NCBI RefSeq assembly: GCF_002563925.1
Contig: NZ_PDJD01000001.1
Coordinates: 1,246,973 to 1,310,972, forward strand
DNA length: 64,000 nt
Direction of reading: 5' to 3'
Source: Serinibacter salmoneus
Lineage (GTDB): Bacteria; Actinomycetota; Actinomycetes; Actinomycetales; Beutenbergiaceae
Below the pieces are notes generated by a model, which ran no database searches, was not told where the DNA came from, and worked only from the letters and a program-made list of their open reading frames with translations. A program made the position numbers and the translations under genes. Shown in pieces: positions 51,074 to 59,667 of the stretch (the first letter of the stretch is position 1; every line of letters begins with the position of its first letter).

Positions 51074-52234
51074 ATGAGTGAATGGCCTGGAGACGCCTCG
51101 GGGTCCCCTGCGGAGAGTGCGGCTGCGGAGAGTGCGGCGACCCGTCGGGCGCGCACCTACCCGACGGACACCGCCTGGTTCACCGACTTCGTGACCTTCC
51201 CGGTGCGCGGACTGGGGGAGGAGGCCGGCGTCCATCGTCGGGACCCGAGTTCCGTCCTGACCATCGAGGGCCGGTACTACGTCTGGTACACCCGCTCGGT
51301 CGGCGAGACTGCCGGCTTCGGCACACAGGACCCCGCCGCCAAGGTGTTCCCGTGGGACCTCTCGGAGATCTGGTTCGCCACGAGCGAGGACGGCCAGACC
51401 TGGGTCGAGCGCGGTCGCGCCGTCGGGCGGGGAGAGGCCGGACGATACGACGACCGCAGCGTCTTCACACCGGAGGTCCTGCACCACGAGGGTCGCTTCT
51501 TCCTGGTCTACCAGGTGGTCCAGGCGCCCTACCGGTTGCGCAGTCAGGAGTCGATCGCGCTCGCTGTCGCGGACGCGCCGGAGGGTCCGTGGCGCTGCGG
51601 CGACGCGCCGATCCTGCGCCCCAGCGCGGACGGTGAGTGGTCAGGTACCGCGGACGACAGGCTCGCGGTGTCCTCGCGTGGCTCGTTCGACAGCCTCAAG
51701 GTGCACGATCCGATCCTCATCCCGTTCCGTGACCGGTTCTTCCTCTACTACAAGGGTGAGCAGATGGGCGAGGGATTCTCGGCGGGAGGGCGGACCACAC
51801 GCTGGGGTCTGGCCGTGGCGGATCGGATCGAGGGGCCTTACCGCAGGTGCGCGGCGAATCCGGTCACCAACAGCGGACATGAGACCTGCCTGTGGCGGTA
51901 CGGCGAGGGCATCGCTGCACTGCTCACCACGGACGGGCCGGAGCGCAACACCATCCAGTTCGCGCCCAACGGGGTCGACTTCGCGATCATGGCCCATGTG
52001 CCCGCGCCGCCGGTGGCGCCGGGACCGCTCCGCCTGGAGGGAGCGGCGCTGCAACCGCTGGACGGTATCCGGTGGGGGCTGTGCCACGACGTCACCGGAC
52101 CCTGGCACTTCATCCAGGGCTTCGCTGCGGACGAACGTCAGAAGACGCTGTACTCCTCGGGCCGCAGTCCCGAGACCACACCGTTGCCCGCGCCGCGGGC
52201 GCTACCGGCGCCCCGAGCGCACGAAGGAGAGTGA
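51074..52234 (+). CDS. Beta-propeller glycosidase, GH117-like (GH43/GH117 superfamily)
   Basis: A 386-residue protein without a signal peptide, so probably cytoplasmic. The repeated blade pattern of a five-bladed propeller is clear (RYYVWYTRSVGE, IWFATSEDGQTWVERG, RFFLVYQVV, RFFLYYKGEQ). Candidate catalytic residues are D57 in HRRDPSS, D212 in KVHDPILIPF and the adjacent H269-E270 in SGHETCLW; a His-Glu pair is characteristic of GH117, whose known members release 3,6-anhydro-L-galactose from agaro-oligosaccharides. GH43-type activity cannot be excluded. GGAG lies five bases before ATG 51074. Probably cotranscribed with the enolase gene (RBS AAGGAG in the 4-bp gap region). Confidence 0.75.
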   Translation: MSEWPGDASGSPAESAAAESAATRRARTYPTDTAWFTDFVTFPVRGLGEEAGVHRRDPSSVLTIEGRYYVWYTRSVGETAGFGTQDPAAKVFPWDLSEIWFATSEDGQTWVERGRAVGRGEAGRYDDRSVFTPEVLHHEGRFFLVYQVVQAPYRLRSQESIALAVADAPEGPWRCGDAPILRPSADGEWSGTADDRLAVSSRGSFDSLKVHDPILIPFRDRFFLYYKGEQMGEGFSAGGRTTRWGLAVADRIEGPYRRCAANPVTNSGHETCLWRYGEGIAALLTTDGPERNTIQFAPNGVDFAIMAHVPAPPVAPGPLRLEGAALQPLDGIRWGLCHDVTGPWHFIQGFAADERQKTLYSSGRSPETTPLPAPRALPAPRAHEGE

Positions 52235-52238
52235 CCCG

Positions 52239-53330
52239 ATGGCGACCATCGAACGCGTCCAGACGGACCTGTTCCGCGTTCCCCTGCGCACCATGCTCAC
52301 CGATGCCATGCACGGACCGATGGTGGCGTTCGATCTCATCACGGTGCGGGTTCTGGACTCCGACGGACTCCTGGGCACCGGGTACACCTACACCGTGAAC
52401 CACGGCGGTGCCGCGGTGGCGACCATGATCGAACGCGACCTCGCCGATGCCCTGATCGGGGTGGAGGCGGGCCGCATCGAGCATCTGTGGCACACGATGT
52501 GGTGGCGGCTGCACTATGCGGGTCGAGGAGGGCACGCCACCTCGGCGATCTCCGCGGTCGACATCGCGCTGTGGGACCTGCTGGGCCGCCGGGCAGGCCT
52601 CCCGTTGTGGGTCCTGTTCGGAGGCCACGACCCGCGGGTCCCGGTGTATGCGGGGGGCATCGATCTCGAGCTGCCCGTGGACGATCTGCGGCGTCAGGCC
52701 GACGCGTTCCTCGCCGAGGGCTTCCGCGCGATCAAGATGAAGGTCGGTCGTGCGGACCTGCGCGAGGACGTGGCCCGCGTGGCCGCGATGCGAGAGCACC
52801 TGGGTGCGGGTTTCCCGCTGATGGTGGACGCGAACATGCGGTGGTCGGTGGACGAGGCGCTCCGTGCCTGCCGTGCCCTGGCGCCGTTCGACCTCGGGTG
52901 GATCGAGGAGCCGACCATCCCGGACGACGTGCGCGGATACGCCCGGATCGTGCGCGAGGGACACCATCCCATCGCGGGTGGGGAGAACCTGCACACGCTG
53001 TACGAGTTCGAGCACGCCATCCGGTCCGAGGCCCTCACGCTGCCCGAGCCCGACGTCAGCAACATCGGCGGCTACACCACCTTCCGCAAGGTCGCGGCGC
53101 TGGCCGAGGCCAACAACCTCCGGCTGACCTCCCACGGGGTGCACGATCTCACGGTGCATGCGATGGCAGCCACCGGGACACGCACCTACATGGAGGCGCA
53201 CGGCTTCGGTCTCCAGGAGTACATGGCGGATCCGATGGCGATCATCGATGGGCACGTGCGCGCGCCCGACACCCCCGGGCACGGCGTCCTCCTCGACTTC
53301 GACCGGCTGGCCCACGCCTGCGCGGCGTGA
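52239..53330 (+). CDS. Enolase-superfamily sugar-acid dehydratase/cycloisomerase (MR/MLE family)
   Basis: A 363-residue enzyme. Capping domain at residues 1-125, then a modified TIM barrel with KxK base K166/K168 (AIKMKVGR), metal ligands D197 (MVDANMRW), E223 (WIEEPT) and E249 (AGGENLHT), and the second base in TSHGVHDLTVH (H299/H302). Such enzymes abstract the proton alpha to a carboxylate; substrates include aldonates and 3,6-anhydro-galactonate (cycloisomerase). Next to a GH117-like gene, the cycloisomerase role is attractive but unproven. AAGGAG precedes the ATG. Convergent with the kinase gene, 3 bp apart. Confidence 0.85.
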   Translation: MATIERVQTDLFRVPLRTMLTDAMHGPMVAFDLITVRVLDSDGLLGTGYTYTVNHGGAAVATMIERDLADALIGVEAGRIEHLWHTMWWRLHYAGRGGHATSAISAVDIALWDLLGRRAGLPLWVLFGGHDPRVPVYAGGIDLELPVDDLRRQADAFLAEGFRAIKMKVGRADLREDVARVAAMREHLGAGFPLMVDANMRWSVDEALRACRALAPFDLGWIEEPTIPDDVRGYARIVREGHHPIAGGENLHTLYEFEHAIRSEALTLPEPDVSNIGGYTTFRKVAALAEANNLRLTSHGVHDLTVHAMAATGTRTYMEAHGFGLQEYMADPMAIIDGHVRAPDTPGHGVLLDFDRLAHACAA

Positions 53331-53333
53331 GCC

Positions 53334-54278
53334 TCAGCGCGTGACGGGTTCGGCTCCGCCCAGTCGCCTCAGGTCGGCACGGGTGGGCAGCGTCTCCCAG
53401 TCGCCGTCCCCGGTGCAGGCATACGCCCCGACCGAGGCCGCCGTCGCCAACGCGGTGGCGACGTCGTTCCCGGCGAGGTGGTCGGCAAGGAACCCCGCGA
53501 CGAAGGCATCGCCGGCACCCACCGTGTCACGGACCTGGACCGGGACGGCCGGTACCCGCACCTCGCCGCCGTCCCATACCGCGACGGCGCCCTGCGCCCC
53601 CAGCTTCACCACCGCGATACCGGCGCCGAGAGCGCGCAGAGCGTGACCGGCGCGGACGGGGTCCGTCTCGGGTCCGATCAGGATCTCCACCTCCTCCAGT
53701 CCGCCGAACACGATCGCGCACTGCGGCACGATGCGCGCATACAGCGCGCGCGCCGATGCCTCGTCCCACAGGCGGGAGCGGTAGTTCAGGTCGAAGGAGA
53801 CCGGGACGCCGGCGTCGGCGGCCAGTCGCGCGGTGTCCAGGACCAGGTCGCGGGCGGAGGCGGACAGCGCCGAGGTGATGCCGGTCAGGTGCACGAGATC
53901 GGCCTCGGCGACCTCCTGCGCCGTGACATCCCCCGGGCGCAGCCGCGAACCCGCGCTCCCCGCGCGGTAGTACCAGATCCGGGTCTCCATCGTGGAGCGT
54001 TGCTCCTTGAGCATGAGACCCGTGGGGACATCGCGGGTGCGCAGGGCGCGGGTGGTGACACCCTCGCCCCGCAGGACCTTCTCCACGAGGTCGCCTGCGG
54101 AGTCCTCGCCCAACCGCCCTACCCACGTGGCTGCGGTACCGAGCCGGCGCAGCCCGATGGCGACGTTGCTCTCCGCGCCCCCCATCCCCAGGGTCATGGT
54201 GGCTCCGGCATGCAGTGGCTCAGGACGGGAGGAGCCGACCAGGGCCATGGACTCACCCACGGTCAGGACCCCGGTCAT
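53334..54278 (-). CDS. PfkB-family sugar kinase, 2-keto-3-deoxygluconate kinase-like
   Basis: A 314-residue ribokinase-fold kinase. The start MTGVLTVGESMALV and N-terminal glycine motif GMGGAESNVAIGLRRLG are KdgK-like; YYRAGSAGSRL is the sugar-contact region, and the catalytic aspartate lies in DTVGAGDAFVAGF. It would phosphorylate KDG or its galacto epimer for Entner-Doudoroff-type cleavage. ATG 54278 overlaps the lacI stop (ATGA), making a lacI-kinase operon. Other PfkB substrates are possible. Confidence 0.88.
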   Translation of the reverse strand: MTGVLTVGESMALVGSSRPEPLHAGATMTLGMGGAESNVAIGLRRLGTAATWVGRLGEDSAGDLVEKVLRGEGVTTRALRTRDVPTGLMLKEQRSTMETRIWYYRAGSAGSRLRPGDVTAQEVAEADLVHLTGITSALSASARDLVLDTARLAADAGVPVSFDLNYRSRLWDEASARALYARIVPQCAIVFGGLEEVEILIGPETDPVRAGHALRALGAGIAVVKLGAQGAVAVWDGGEVRVPAVPVQVRDTVGAGDAFVAGFLADHLAGNDVATALATAASVGAYACTGDGDWETLPTRADLRRLGGAEPVTR

Positions 54279-55330
54279 CGGGAGGCCCCCACGCGGGGCG
54301 CCTGAGTGGATCCGCGGACGACGAGTTCGGGGCGCAGCAGCACGGTGCGTCCCGGGTCCTCGCCGGTGTCGTCCAGCATCTCCTCCAGGGCGAGGGCCGC
54401 CATGCGGGCGATCGGCTGGCGCACCGTGGTCAGCGGCGGATCGTAGAGTTCGGCGAGCACGATGTCGTCGAACCCGACGATCGAGGCGTCGGTGCCGACC
54501 TGGAGACCGAGGTCGCGCAGGCCCCGGCACAGTCCCAGAGCCGTCATGTCGTTGATCGCGACGACGCCGGTGGGCGCGGTGGCCGGGTCCTCGAAGAGGG
54601 CGTGGGCGGCGCGACGCCCGACCTCGGCGGCCTCGACGTCCCCGAAGGCGGGTGCATCCGCGCCGGTCCACGCGGGCATCTCGGCCGGGTCCAGGCCCGC
54701 CTGTTCCAGCGCCATGCAGTAGCCCCGGTATCGACCGGCGCGGTTGACCGAGGCGAGCGAGCCGGACACGAACGACACGCGCTGATGCCCCAGTTCCAGG
54801 AGGTGAGAGGTCGCGAGGTGCCCCCCGACGAGGTTGTTGATGCTCACGCTGATCACGTTCTCGGGATCGCCCGGCTGTGCCTGACGGTCGAAGGTCACCA
54901 GACGTAGCCCGCGCGCCACGATATCGGCCACGTGATCCAGGGTCGGGAGGGAGGAGCACAGCACGATGCCGCGCACCCCGTCCTCCCACAACTCCTGGAC
55001 GTAGCGCCGCTCGCGCTCCGCGTCACGCTCGGAGTTGCACAGCAGCAGATTGTGCCCCACCGTCATCGCCGCGAGTTCCAGCTCTCGCGCGAAGGCGCCC
55101 CAGAACGGGTTGCCCACGGATGGCACGATGAGTCCGATCGTCTGGGTGCGCCCGGTCCGTAGTTGCCGCGCAGCCTTGTTCGGATGGTATCCCAACTCGG
55201 CGATCGCCCGGTCGATGCGCTCCTTGGTCGCTGGGACCATGCGGTTGGTGCGCCCGTTGAGGACGTTCGAGACCGTGCTCGGGGAGACGCCAGCGGCCTC
55301 GGCGACCTGCTGGATGGTGACGCGTGCCAC
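54275..55330 (-). CDS. LacI-family transcriptional regulator
   Basis: A 351-residue repressor. HTH at residues 4-25 (TIQQVAEAAGVSPSTVSNVLNG), hinge helix NKAARQLRTGRT, then a sugar-binding type 1 periplasmic fold. An inducer derived from the imported glycan is expected. GTG start with GGAGGAA upstream. It lies divergent to the ABC importer, and near-identical operators sit in front of both transcription units (55373-55390 and 55544-55561), so autoregulation plus importer control is likely. Confidence 0.93.
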   Translation of the reverse strand: MARVTIQQVAEAAGVSPSTVSNVLNGRTNRMVPATKERIDRAIAELGYHPNKAARQLRTGRTQTIGLIVPSVGNPFWGAFARELELAAMTVGHNLLLCNSERDAERERRYVQELWEDGVRGIVLCSSLPTLDHVADIVARGLRLVTFDRQAQPGDPENVISVSINNLVGGHLATSHLLELGHQRVSFVSGSLASVNRAGRYRGYCMALEQAGLDPAEMPAWTGADAPAFGDVEAAEVGRRAAHALFEDPATAPTGVVAINDMTALGLCRGLRDLGLQVGTDASIVGFDDIVLAELYDPPLTTVRQPIARMAALALEEMLDDTGEDPGRTVLLRPELVVRGSTQAPRVGASR

Positions 55331-55368
55331 GGTATTCCTCCAACGTCAGCGGTGGGGTGTCGTCGGAC

Positions 55369-55390
55369 ATGCTAGTGCATCGTTGCAGTG
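55369..55390 (-). promoter_or_regulatory. LacI operator O2 over the lacI promoter
   Basis: TAGTGCATCGTTGCAGTG (55373-55390) shares the core GTGCA-N-CGTTGCA with operator O1. It overlaps the minus-strand -10 TAGCAT (55369-55374) of lacI. Weaker symmetry than O1. Confidence 0.6.
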
Positions 55391-55514
55391 AGTCTACTCC
55401 TAGCGTGGGGCCGCAGTCGATCAGGGGCGGTCCGGCCCGGGACGGCCGGGGCTGTGGCGATGGTCACAGAACGGTCACGATCGTCGAGTAAATCGTCACA
55501 CCGGTGGGTTTCCC

Positions 55515-55561
55515 TTGACGCCGGGGTCCGGTGGTGTCTAGTTTGGTGCACCGTTGCACCA
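55515..55561 (+). promoter_or_regulatory. Promoter and LacI operator O1 of the sugar ABC importer
   Basis: TTGACG (55515-55520), 18-bp spacer, TAGTTT (55539-55544). The operator TGGTGCACCGTTGCACCA (55544-55561) is an 18-bp palindrome with two mismatched positions and the central CG of LacI-family sites. It covers the expected transcription start, the classical place for repression. Confidence 0.75.
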
Positions 55562-55618
55562 GGGTCACCGTCAGACCCGCCGGCACCCCGCCGACCGCAC
55601 ACGACGATTGGATCAACG

Positions 55619-56935
55619 ATGATCGATACCCGGCACCTCCGCCGACCGCTCGCCGGCATCGCTTCGCTCGCTGCCGCCTCACTGGTCCTCGCTGCCTGCA
55701 GCTCCGGGGACTCCGACACCTCGGGCTCGCTCGAGGACGTCGACCCCGACGAGGTCTCCGGGGAGATCTCGCTGCTCACCCCGATCTTCGAGGGGACCGA
55801 GGGGCAGAAGCTCCTCGAGGACGAACTGCTCCCGCAGTTCTACGCCGAGTACCCCAACGTGAAGGTCTCGGTGGACTACACCACCTACGGCAACCTGAAC
55901 GAGAAGCTGACCACCGCCGCGGTCTCCGGGCAGGTCCCGGACGTCATGCTGATGGGCGTGGGGTGGATCGAGGGCTTCGCCGCCAAGGACTTCCTCGCCG
56001 ACATGTCGGACCTCGGGCTGACCCAGGACGTGCTCCTGGAGTCCTACGAGCCGACCATCGTGGAGGCCGGCATGTACGACGGCGGCGTGTACGGCGTGCC
56101 GATCATGCTCGACACCCGCATCGGCATCGCGCGCATGGACATCCTCGAGGAGGCCGGCTACGACGCCCCGCCCGCCACCTGGGACGAGCTCATCGAGATG
56201 TCCGAGGCGCTCACCGTGCGCAACGGTGGCACGCTGGAGCGCGCCGGGTTCGACCTGCTCTCCAACGACTCCCGGCAGGTCTTCGAGACCTTCCTGTTCT
56301 CCGCGGGCGGCGCGCTGTTCAACGAGGACAACACGGCGCCGGCGTTCAACGAGCAGCCCGGCATCGATGCGCTCACGTTGATGACCGAACTCATCAACAC
56401 CTACAAGGTGGAGGACATCGGGTTCGCGTCCACCGACCAGGCCGTGCACCCCCTGATCAACGGTCGAGCCGCCATGGGCCTGTCCCACAACAACCTGTGG
56501 ACCCAGGCCGAGGACGTCGACCCCGAGATCCTGCAGCACATGGAGCCCTTCCTGATCACCGGGGAGCAGCCGGGCATGTTCTTCGGCGGCACCTTCGCCA
56601 CCCGGTCGGCGAACTCGAGCAGCCCCGAGGCCGCCCAGGCCTTCCTGGAGTTCCTCACCAGCCCCGACATCGCGCTGGCGGCCAACGAGCAGCGAGGGAA
56701 CGTGCCCGCGCTCAAGGAGCTGCTGGAGACCGAGTACGTGGAGTCCAACCGATTCGTGCAGTTCTCGCTGGAGAACCTCGAGTACGCCCAGCGCGAGGGT
56801 GGTCCCGCCTCCTGGCTCGAGGTCCGCGGTGACTTCGCTCCCGCGATCGAGTCCGCACTGCTGCAGCAGAAGACGCCCGAGGAAGCCCTGAACGACCTCG
56901 CCGCGCTCGTCGAGTCCACGCTGGCTCGCTCCTAA
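55619..56935 (+). CDS. Sugar ABC transporter substrate-binding lipoprotein (family 1)
   Basis: A 438-residue extracellular binding protein. Lipobox LVLAAC (C27) after a twin-Arg-free n-region, Ser/Asp linker, then the MalE/UgpB-like fold with ISLLTPIFEGTEGQKLLED, PDVMLMGVGWIEGF and AMGLSHNNLWTQ. It should bind oligosaccharides released outside the cell. The ATG has only a weak upstream GGAT. First gene of the importer operon under O1; a stable hairpin follows its stop. Confidence 0.93.
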   Translation: MIDTRHLRRPLAGIASLAAASLVLAACSSGDSDTSGSLEDVDPDEVSGEISLLTPIFEGTEGQKLLEDELLPQFYAEYPNVKVSVDYTTYGNLNEKLTTAAVSGQVPDVMLMGVGWIEGFAAKDFLADMSDLGLTQDVLLESYEPTIVEAGMYDGGVYGVPIMLDTRIGIARMDILEEAGYDAPPATWDELIEMSEALTVRNGGTLERAGFDLLSNDSRQVFETFLFSAGGALFNEDNTAPAFNEQPGIDALTLMTELINTYKVEDIGFASTDQAVHPLINGRAAMGLSHNNLWTQAEDVDPEILQHMEPFLITGEQPGMFFGGTFATRSANSSSPEAAQAFLEFLTSPDIALAANEQRGNVPALKELLETEYVESNRFVQFSLENLEYAQREGGPASWLEVRGDFAPAIESALLQQKTPEEALNDLAALVESTLARS

Positions 56936-56946
56936 CGGATCGATGT

Positions 56947-56978
56947 GGGGTGTCCGGGCACATCCGCCCGGACACCCC
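56947..56978 (+). terminator. Intercistronic hairpin after the binding-protein gene
   Basis: GGGGTGTCCGGGC (56947-56959) pairs with its exact complement (56966-56978) around a six-base loop. It sits between the binding protein and the first permease, where it would stabilise the upstream message and limit permease expression. Confidence 0.65.
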
Positions 56979-56998
56979 CTCGTAGAAAGCAGGAGGCC

Positions 56999-57925
56999 AT
57001 GGCTACAACGGAGAAGCTCGCCAGGGCGGATGCACCGCCCCGCAAGATGAACAAGACCTCACCCGCCGAACGCAAGTTGCGCCGCACCGGTTGGTGGATG
57101 GTCACCCCGTCGCTCATCCACATCGGGATCTTCACCACGATCCCCGTGATCGCGACCTTCGTGCTCGGTTTCACCGACTACAACGTGCTCGGTTCGCCGA
57201 ACTGGATCTGGTTCGACAACTACGTCGAGATCTTCCAGGACCCGGTGTTCCGCAAGGCGACGTGGAACACGATCGTCTACACCTTCTGGACCGTGCCGGT
57301 CTCCATGGCGATCGCCCTGGTGATCGCCGTGGCCCTGAACACGGGCCTGAAGCTGCAGAAGTGGTACCGCACCGCGTTCTTCCTGCCGCAGGTCACCGCG
57401 ACCGTGGCGATCGCCATGGTGTGGCTGTGGATCTTCAACCCGCAACAGGGCCTGCTCAACGCCTTCCTGGGCCTGTTCGGCATCCCCGGCCAGGCGTGGC
57501 TGGTGGATCCGGAGTGGGCGCTGTGGTCGGTCATCCTGGTCGGCGCGTGGCAGGGCATCGGGATCAAGATGCTCATCTACATCGCCTCGCTGCAGAACGT
57601 CGACGAGAGCCTCTACGAGGCGGCGTCGATGGATGGGGCCTCGACGGTGCGCAAGTTCTTCGCGATCACCGTGCCGATGCTGAAGCCCGCGACCTTCTTC
57701 GTCCTGGTGATCTCGATCATCAACGCCTTCCAGGTGTTCGACCAGATCTACGTGTTGACCAACGGCGGACCGGCGAACGCCACCACGATGATGACCTACG
57801 AGGTCTACCGCGCCGCGTTCGAGAAGTTCCGCATGGGCCTGGCATCAGCACAGTCCGTGGTGCTGTTCGCCTTCCTGCTGGTGATGACCCTCGCCGGTCG
57901 CCGCGTGACGCGAGAGGATGACTGA
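56999..57925 (+). CDS. Sugar ABC transporter permease (MalF-type)
   Basis: A 308-residue permease with six helices starting near residue 35. The EAA coupling loop YEAASMDGASTVRKFFAITVPMLKP is diagnostic, split around residues 202-226. AGGAGG precedes the ATG at 56999. The stop overlaps the next ATG by one base. CUT1 family, with no ATPase gene in the cluster, so a shared MsiK-type ATPase elsewhere is likely. Confidence 0.94.
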   Translation: MATTEKLARADAPPRKMNKTSPAERKLRRTGWWMVTPSLIHIGIFTTIPVIATFVLGFTDYNVLGSPNWIWFDNYVEIFQDPVFRKATWNTIVYTFWTVPVSMAIALVIAVALNTGLKLQKWYRTAFFLPQVTATVAIAMVWLWIFNPQQGLLNAFLGLFGIPGQAWLVDPEWALWSVILVGAWQGIGIKMLIYIASLQNVDESLYEAASMDGASTVRKFFAITVPMLKPATFFVLVISIINAFQVFDQIYVLTNGGPANATTMMTYEVYRAAFEKFRMGLASAQSVVLFAFLLVMTLAGRRVTREDD

Positions 57926-58863
57926 TGTCCACCACGACTGACCTGGTGCTCGACGAGGAGCCCGGCGCGACGCCCAAGGCCCCGCGTACGACCTCTGCCA
58001 AGGGGGCCAAGACGCGTTCGACGATCATCCTGCACGTGCTGCTGATGGTCGGCGCGATCACGATGATCATCCCGTTCCTGTGGATGATCTTCACCTCGGT
58101 GAAGACCAACGCGGAACTCGCCGCCAACCCGCCCACGTTCTTCCCGACCGAGTGGCGGTGGGAGAACTACCCCGAGGCCCTGGACGCAGCGCGGTTCGAC
58201 CTGTACTTCCGCAACAGCTTCATCATCGCGACGGGGCACACCCTGATCACCCTGGTGTTCGGCTCCATGGCGGGCTACTCCCTCGCGCGGATCCCGTTCC
58301 GAGGCCGCAACATCGTGTTCCTCGCCATGGTCGCGATGCTGATGATCCCGACCTACACCAAGATCGTCCCGCAGTTCCTGATCGTGAAGATGATGCCGCT
58401 CTTCGGCGGCAACGACATCCTCGGGCAGGGCGGATCGGGCTGGCTGGACTCCTGGTGGGCCCTGCTCATCCCCGGAGGCCTGTCCGCGACGTCCATCTTC
58501 CTCTTCCGCCAGTTCTACCTCTCGCTGCCGAAGGAACTGGAGGAGGCGGCCCGCATCGACGGCCTCGGCGAGTTCCGGATCTTCGCGCAGATCTACACCC
58601 CGCTGATCAAGCCGGCGATCGCCACGGTCGGTCTGCTGACCTTCCAGGAGAGCTGGAACAACTTCCTGTGGCCGCTCCTGGTGACCACCTCGGAGAACCT
58701 GCGGGTGATCCAGGTCGGCCTGGCAGTGTTCCAGCAGTTGGACGCCACGGCCTGGCAGTACCTGATGGCGGGCACGACCCTGGCCACCGTGCCTATGGTC
58801 CTCCTGTTCATCTTCGCCCAGAAGTACTTCATCCAGGGCTTCACCAACACGGGCATCAAGTAG
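57925..58863 (+). CDS. Sugar ABC transporter permease (MalG-type)
   Basis: A 312-residue permease. A hydrophilic start of 35 residues, six helices, EAA loop LEEAARIDGLGEFRIFAQIY, and the C-terminal FAQKYFIQGFTNTGIK typical of MalG-like CUT1 permeases. ATG overlaps the preceding stop (TGATG). Forms the heterodimeric channel with its neighbour. A small hairpin (58863-58881) begins at the last base of its stop codon. Confidence 0.95.
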   Translation: MSTTTDLVLDEEPGATPKAPRTTSAKGAKTRSTIILHVLLMVGAITMIIPFLWMIFTSVKTNAELAANPPTFFPTEWRWENYPEALDAARFDLYFRNSFIIATGHTLITLVFGSMAGYSLARIPFRGRNIVFLAMVAMLMIPTYTKIVPQFLIVKMMPLFGGNDILGQGGSGWLDSWWALLIPGGLSATSIFLFRQFYLSLPKELEEAARIDGLGEFRIFAQIYTPLIKPAIATVGLLTFQESWNNFLWPLLVTTSENLRVIQVGLAVFQQLDATAWQYLMAGTTLATVPMVLLFIFAQKYFIQGFTNTGIK

Positions 58864-58881
58864 TCCGGGTCCTCCCCGGAC
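58863..58881 (+). terminator. Small hairpin between the importer and the SDR gene
   Basis: GTCCGGG-TCCTC-CCCGGAC, a seven-base-pair stem overlapping the last base of the permease stop, 22 bp before the SDR start. Probably an RNA-processing or attenuation element; the operon likely continues. Confidence 0.4.
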
Positions 58882-58902
58882 CGACCACACGAAAGAGGAG
58901 AC

Positions 58903-59667
58903 ATGCAGAACACGCTTGAAGGTCGTAAGGCGCTCGTCACGGGCAGCGGGCACGGGATCGGGGCGGCGCTCGCCCTCGGCCTGGCGCAGGCCGGAGCCGA
59001 TGTGGTGGTGCACTACTACGGCAGCGCGGAGAGCGCCAACGAGGTCGTGGCCCAGATCACGGCCATGGGACGCCGCACCGTGGCGATCCCCGGCGACATG
59101 ACCGACTCCACTGCCACGACCGCTGTGGTCGAGGCCGCGATCGCCGAGCTCGGTGGTCTGGACATCCTGGTGAACAACGTGGGCAACCTCGTGGGACGCC
59201 ACACCGTGGCGGAGATGTCCGACGAGCACTGGGACAAGGTGTTCGCTGTGAACGTGTCCTCGATGTTCTATGCGACCCGCGCCGCCATCCCCGCGCTCAC
59301 CGAGTCGGCCAACGGTCGCATCGTCTCGCTCGCCTCCCTGGCCGCGGAGAACGGTGGCGGGAACGGATCGGTCGCCTACGCCGCAGCGAAGGCCGCCGTC
59401 ATCGGCTTCACCCGGGGCCTGGCCAAGGAACTCGCGCCGACGGGGACCACGGTGAACGCGCTGGCCCCGGGCTTCATCGGTGACACCCCGTTCCACAACA
59501 CCTTCACGCCCGAAGAGGCGCAGAAGAACATCGTGGCCGGTATCCCGCTCGGTCGCGCCGGGAGCGTGGAGGACGTCGCCGGTGTGACGACGTTCCTCGC
59601 CTCGGACGCCGCGTCCTACGTGACCGGTCAGGTCATGGACATCAACGGGGGTCTGAACTTCCGATGA
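58903..59667 (+). CDS. SDR-family oxidoreductase
   Basis: A 254-residue classical short-chain dehydrogenase. Nucleotide motif TGSGHGIG (residues 14-21), NNVG in the NNAG position, serine in VSLASLAAE and catalytic Y-x3-K in VAYAAAKAAV; C-terminus MDINGGLNFR. Absence of an acidic residue and presence of neutral ones after strand 2 (VVVHYYGS) suggest NADPH. In a uronate-type locus it may reduce 4-deoxy-5-hexoseulose uronate (DehR/KduD-like role), inferred from context. GAGGAG precedes the ATG. Confidence 0.88.
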   Translation: MQNTLEGRKALVTGSGHGIGAALALGLAQAGADVVVHYYGSAESANEVVAQITAMGRRTVAIPGDMTDSTATTAVVEAAIAELGGLDILVNNVGNLVGRHTVAEMSDEHWDKVFAVNVSSMFYATRAAIPALTESANGRIVSLASLAAENGGGNGSVAYAAAKAAVIGFTRGLAKELAPTGTTVNALAPGFIGDTPFHNTFTPEEAQKNIVAGIPLGRAGSVEDVAGVTTFLASDAASYVTGQVMDINGGLNFR

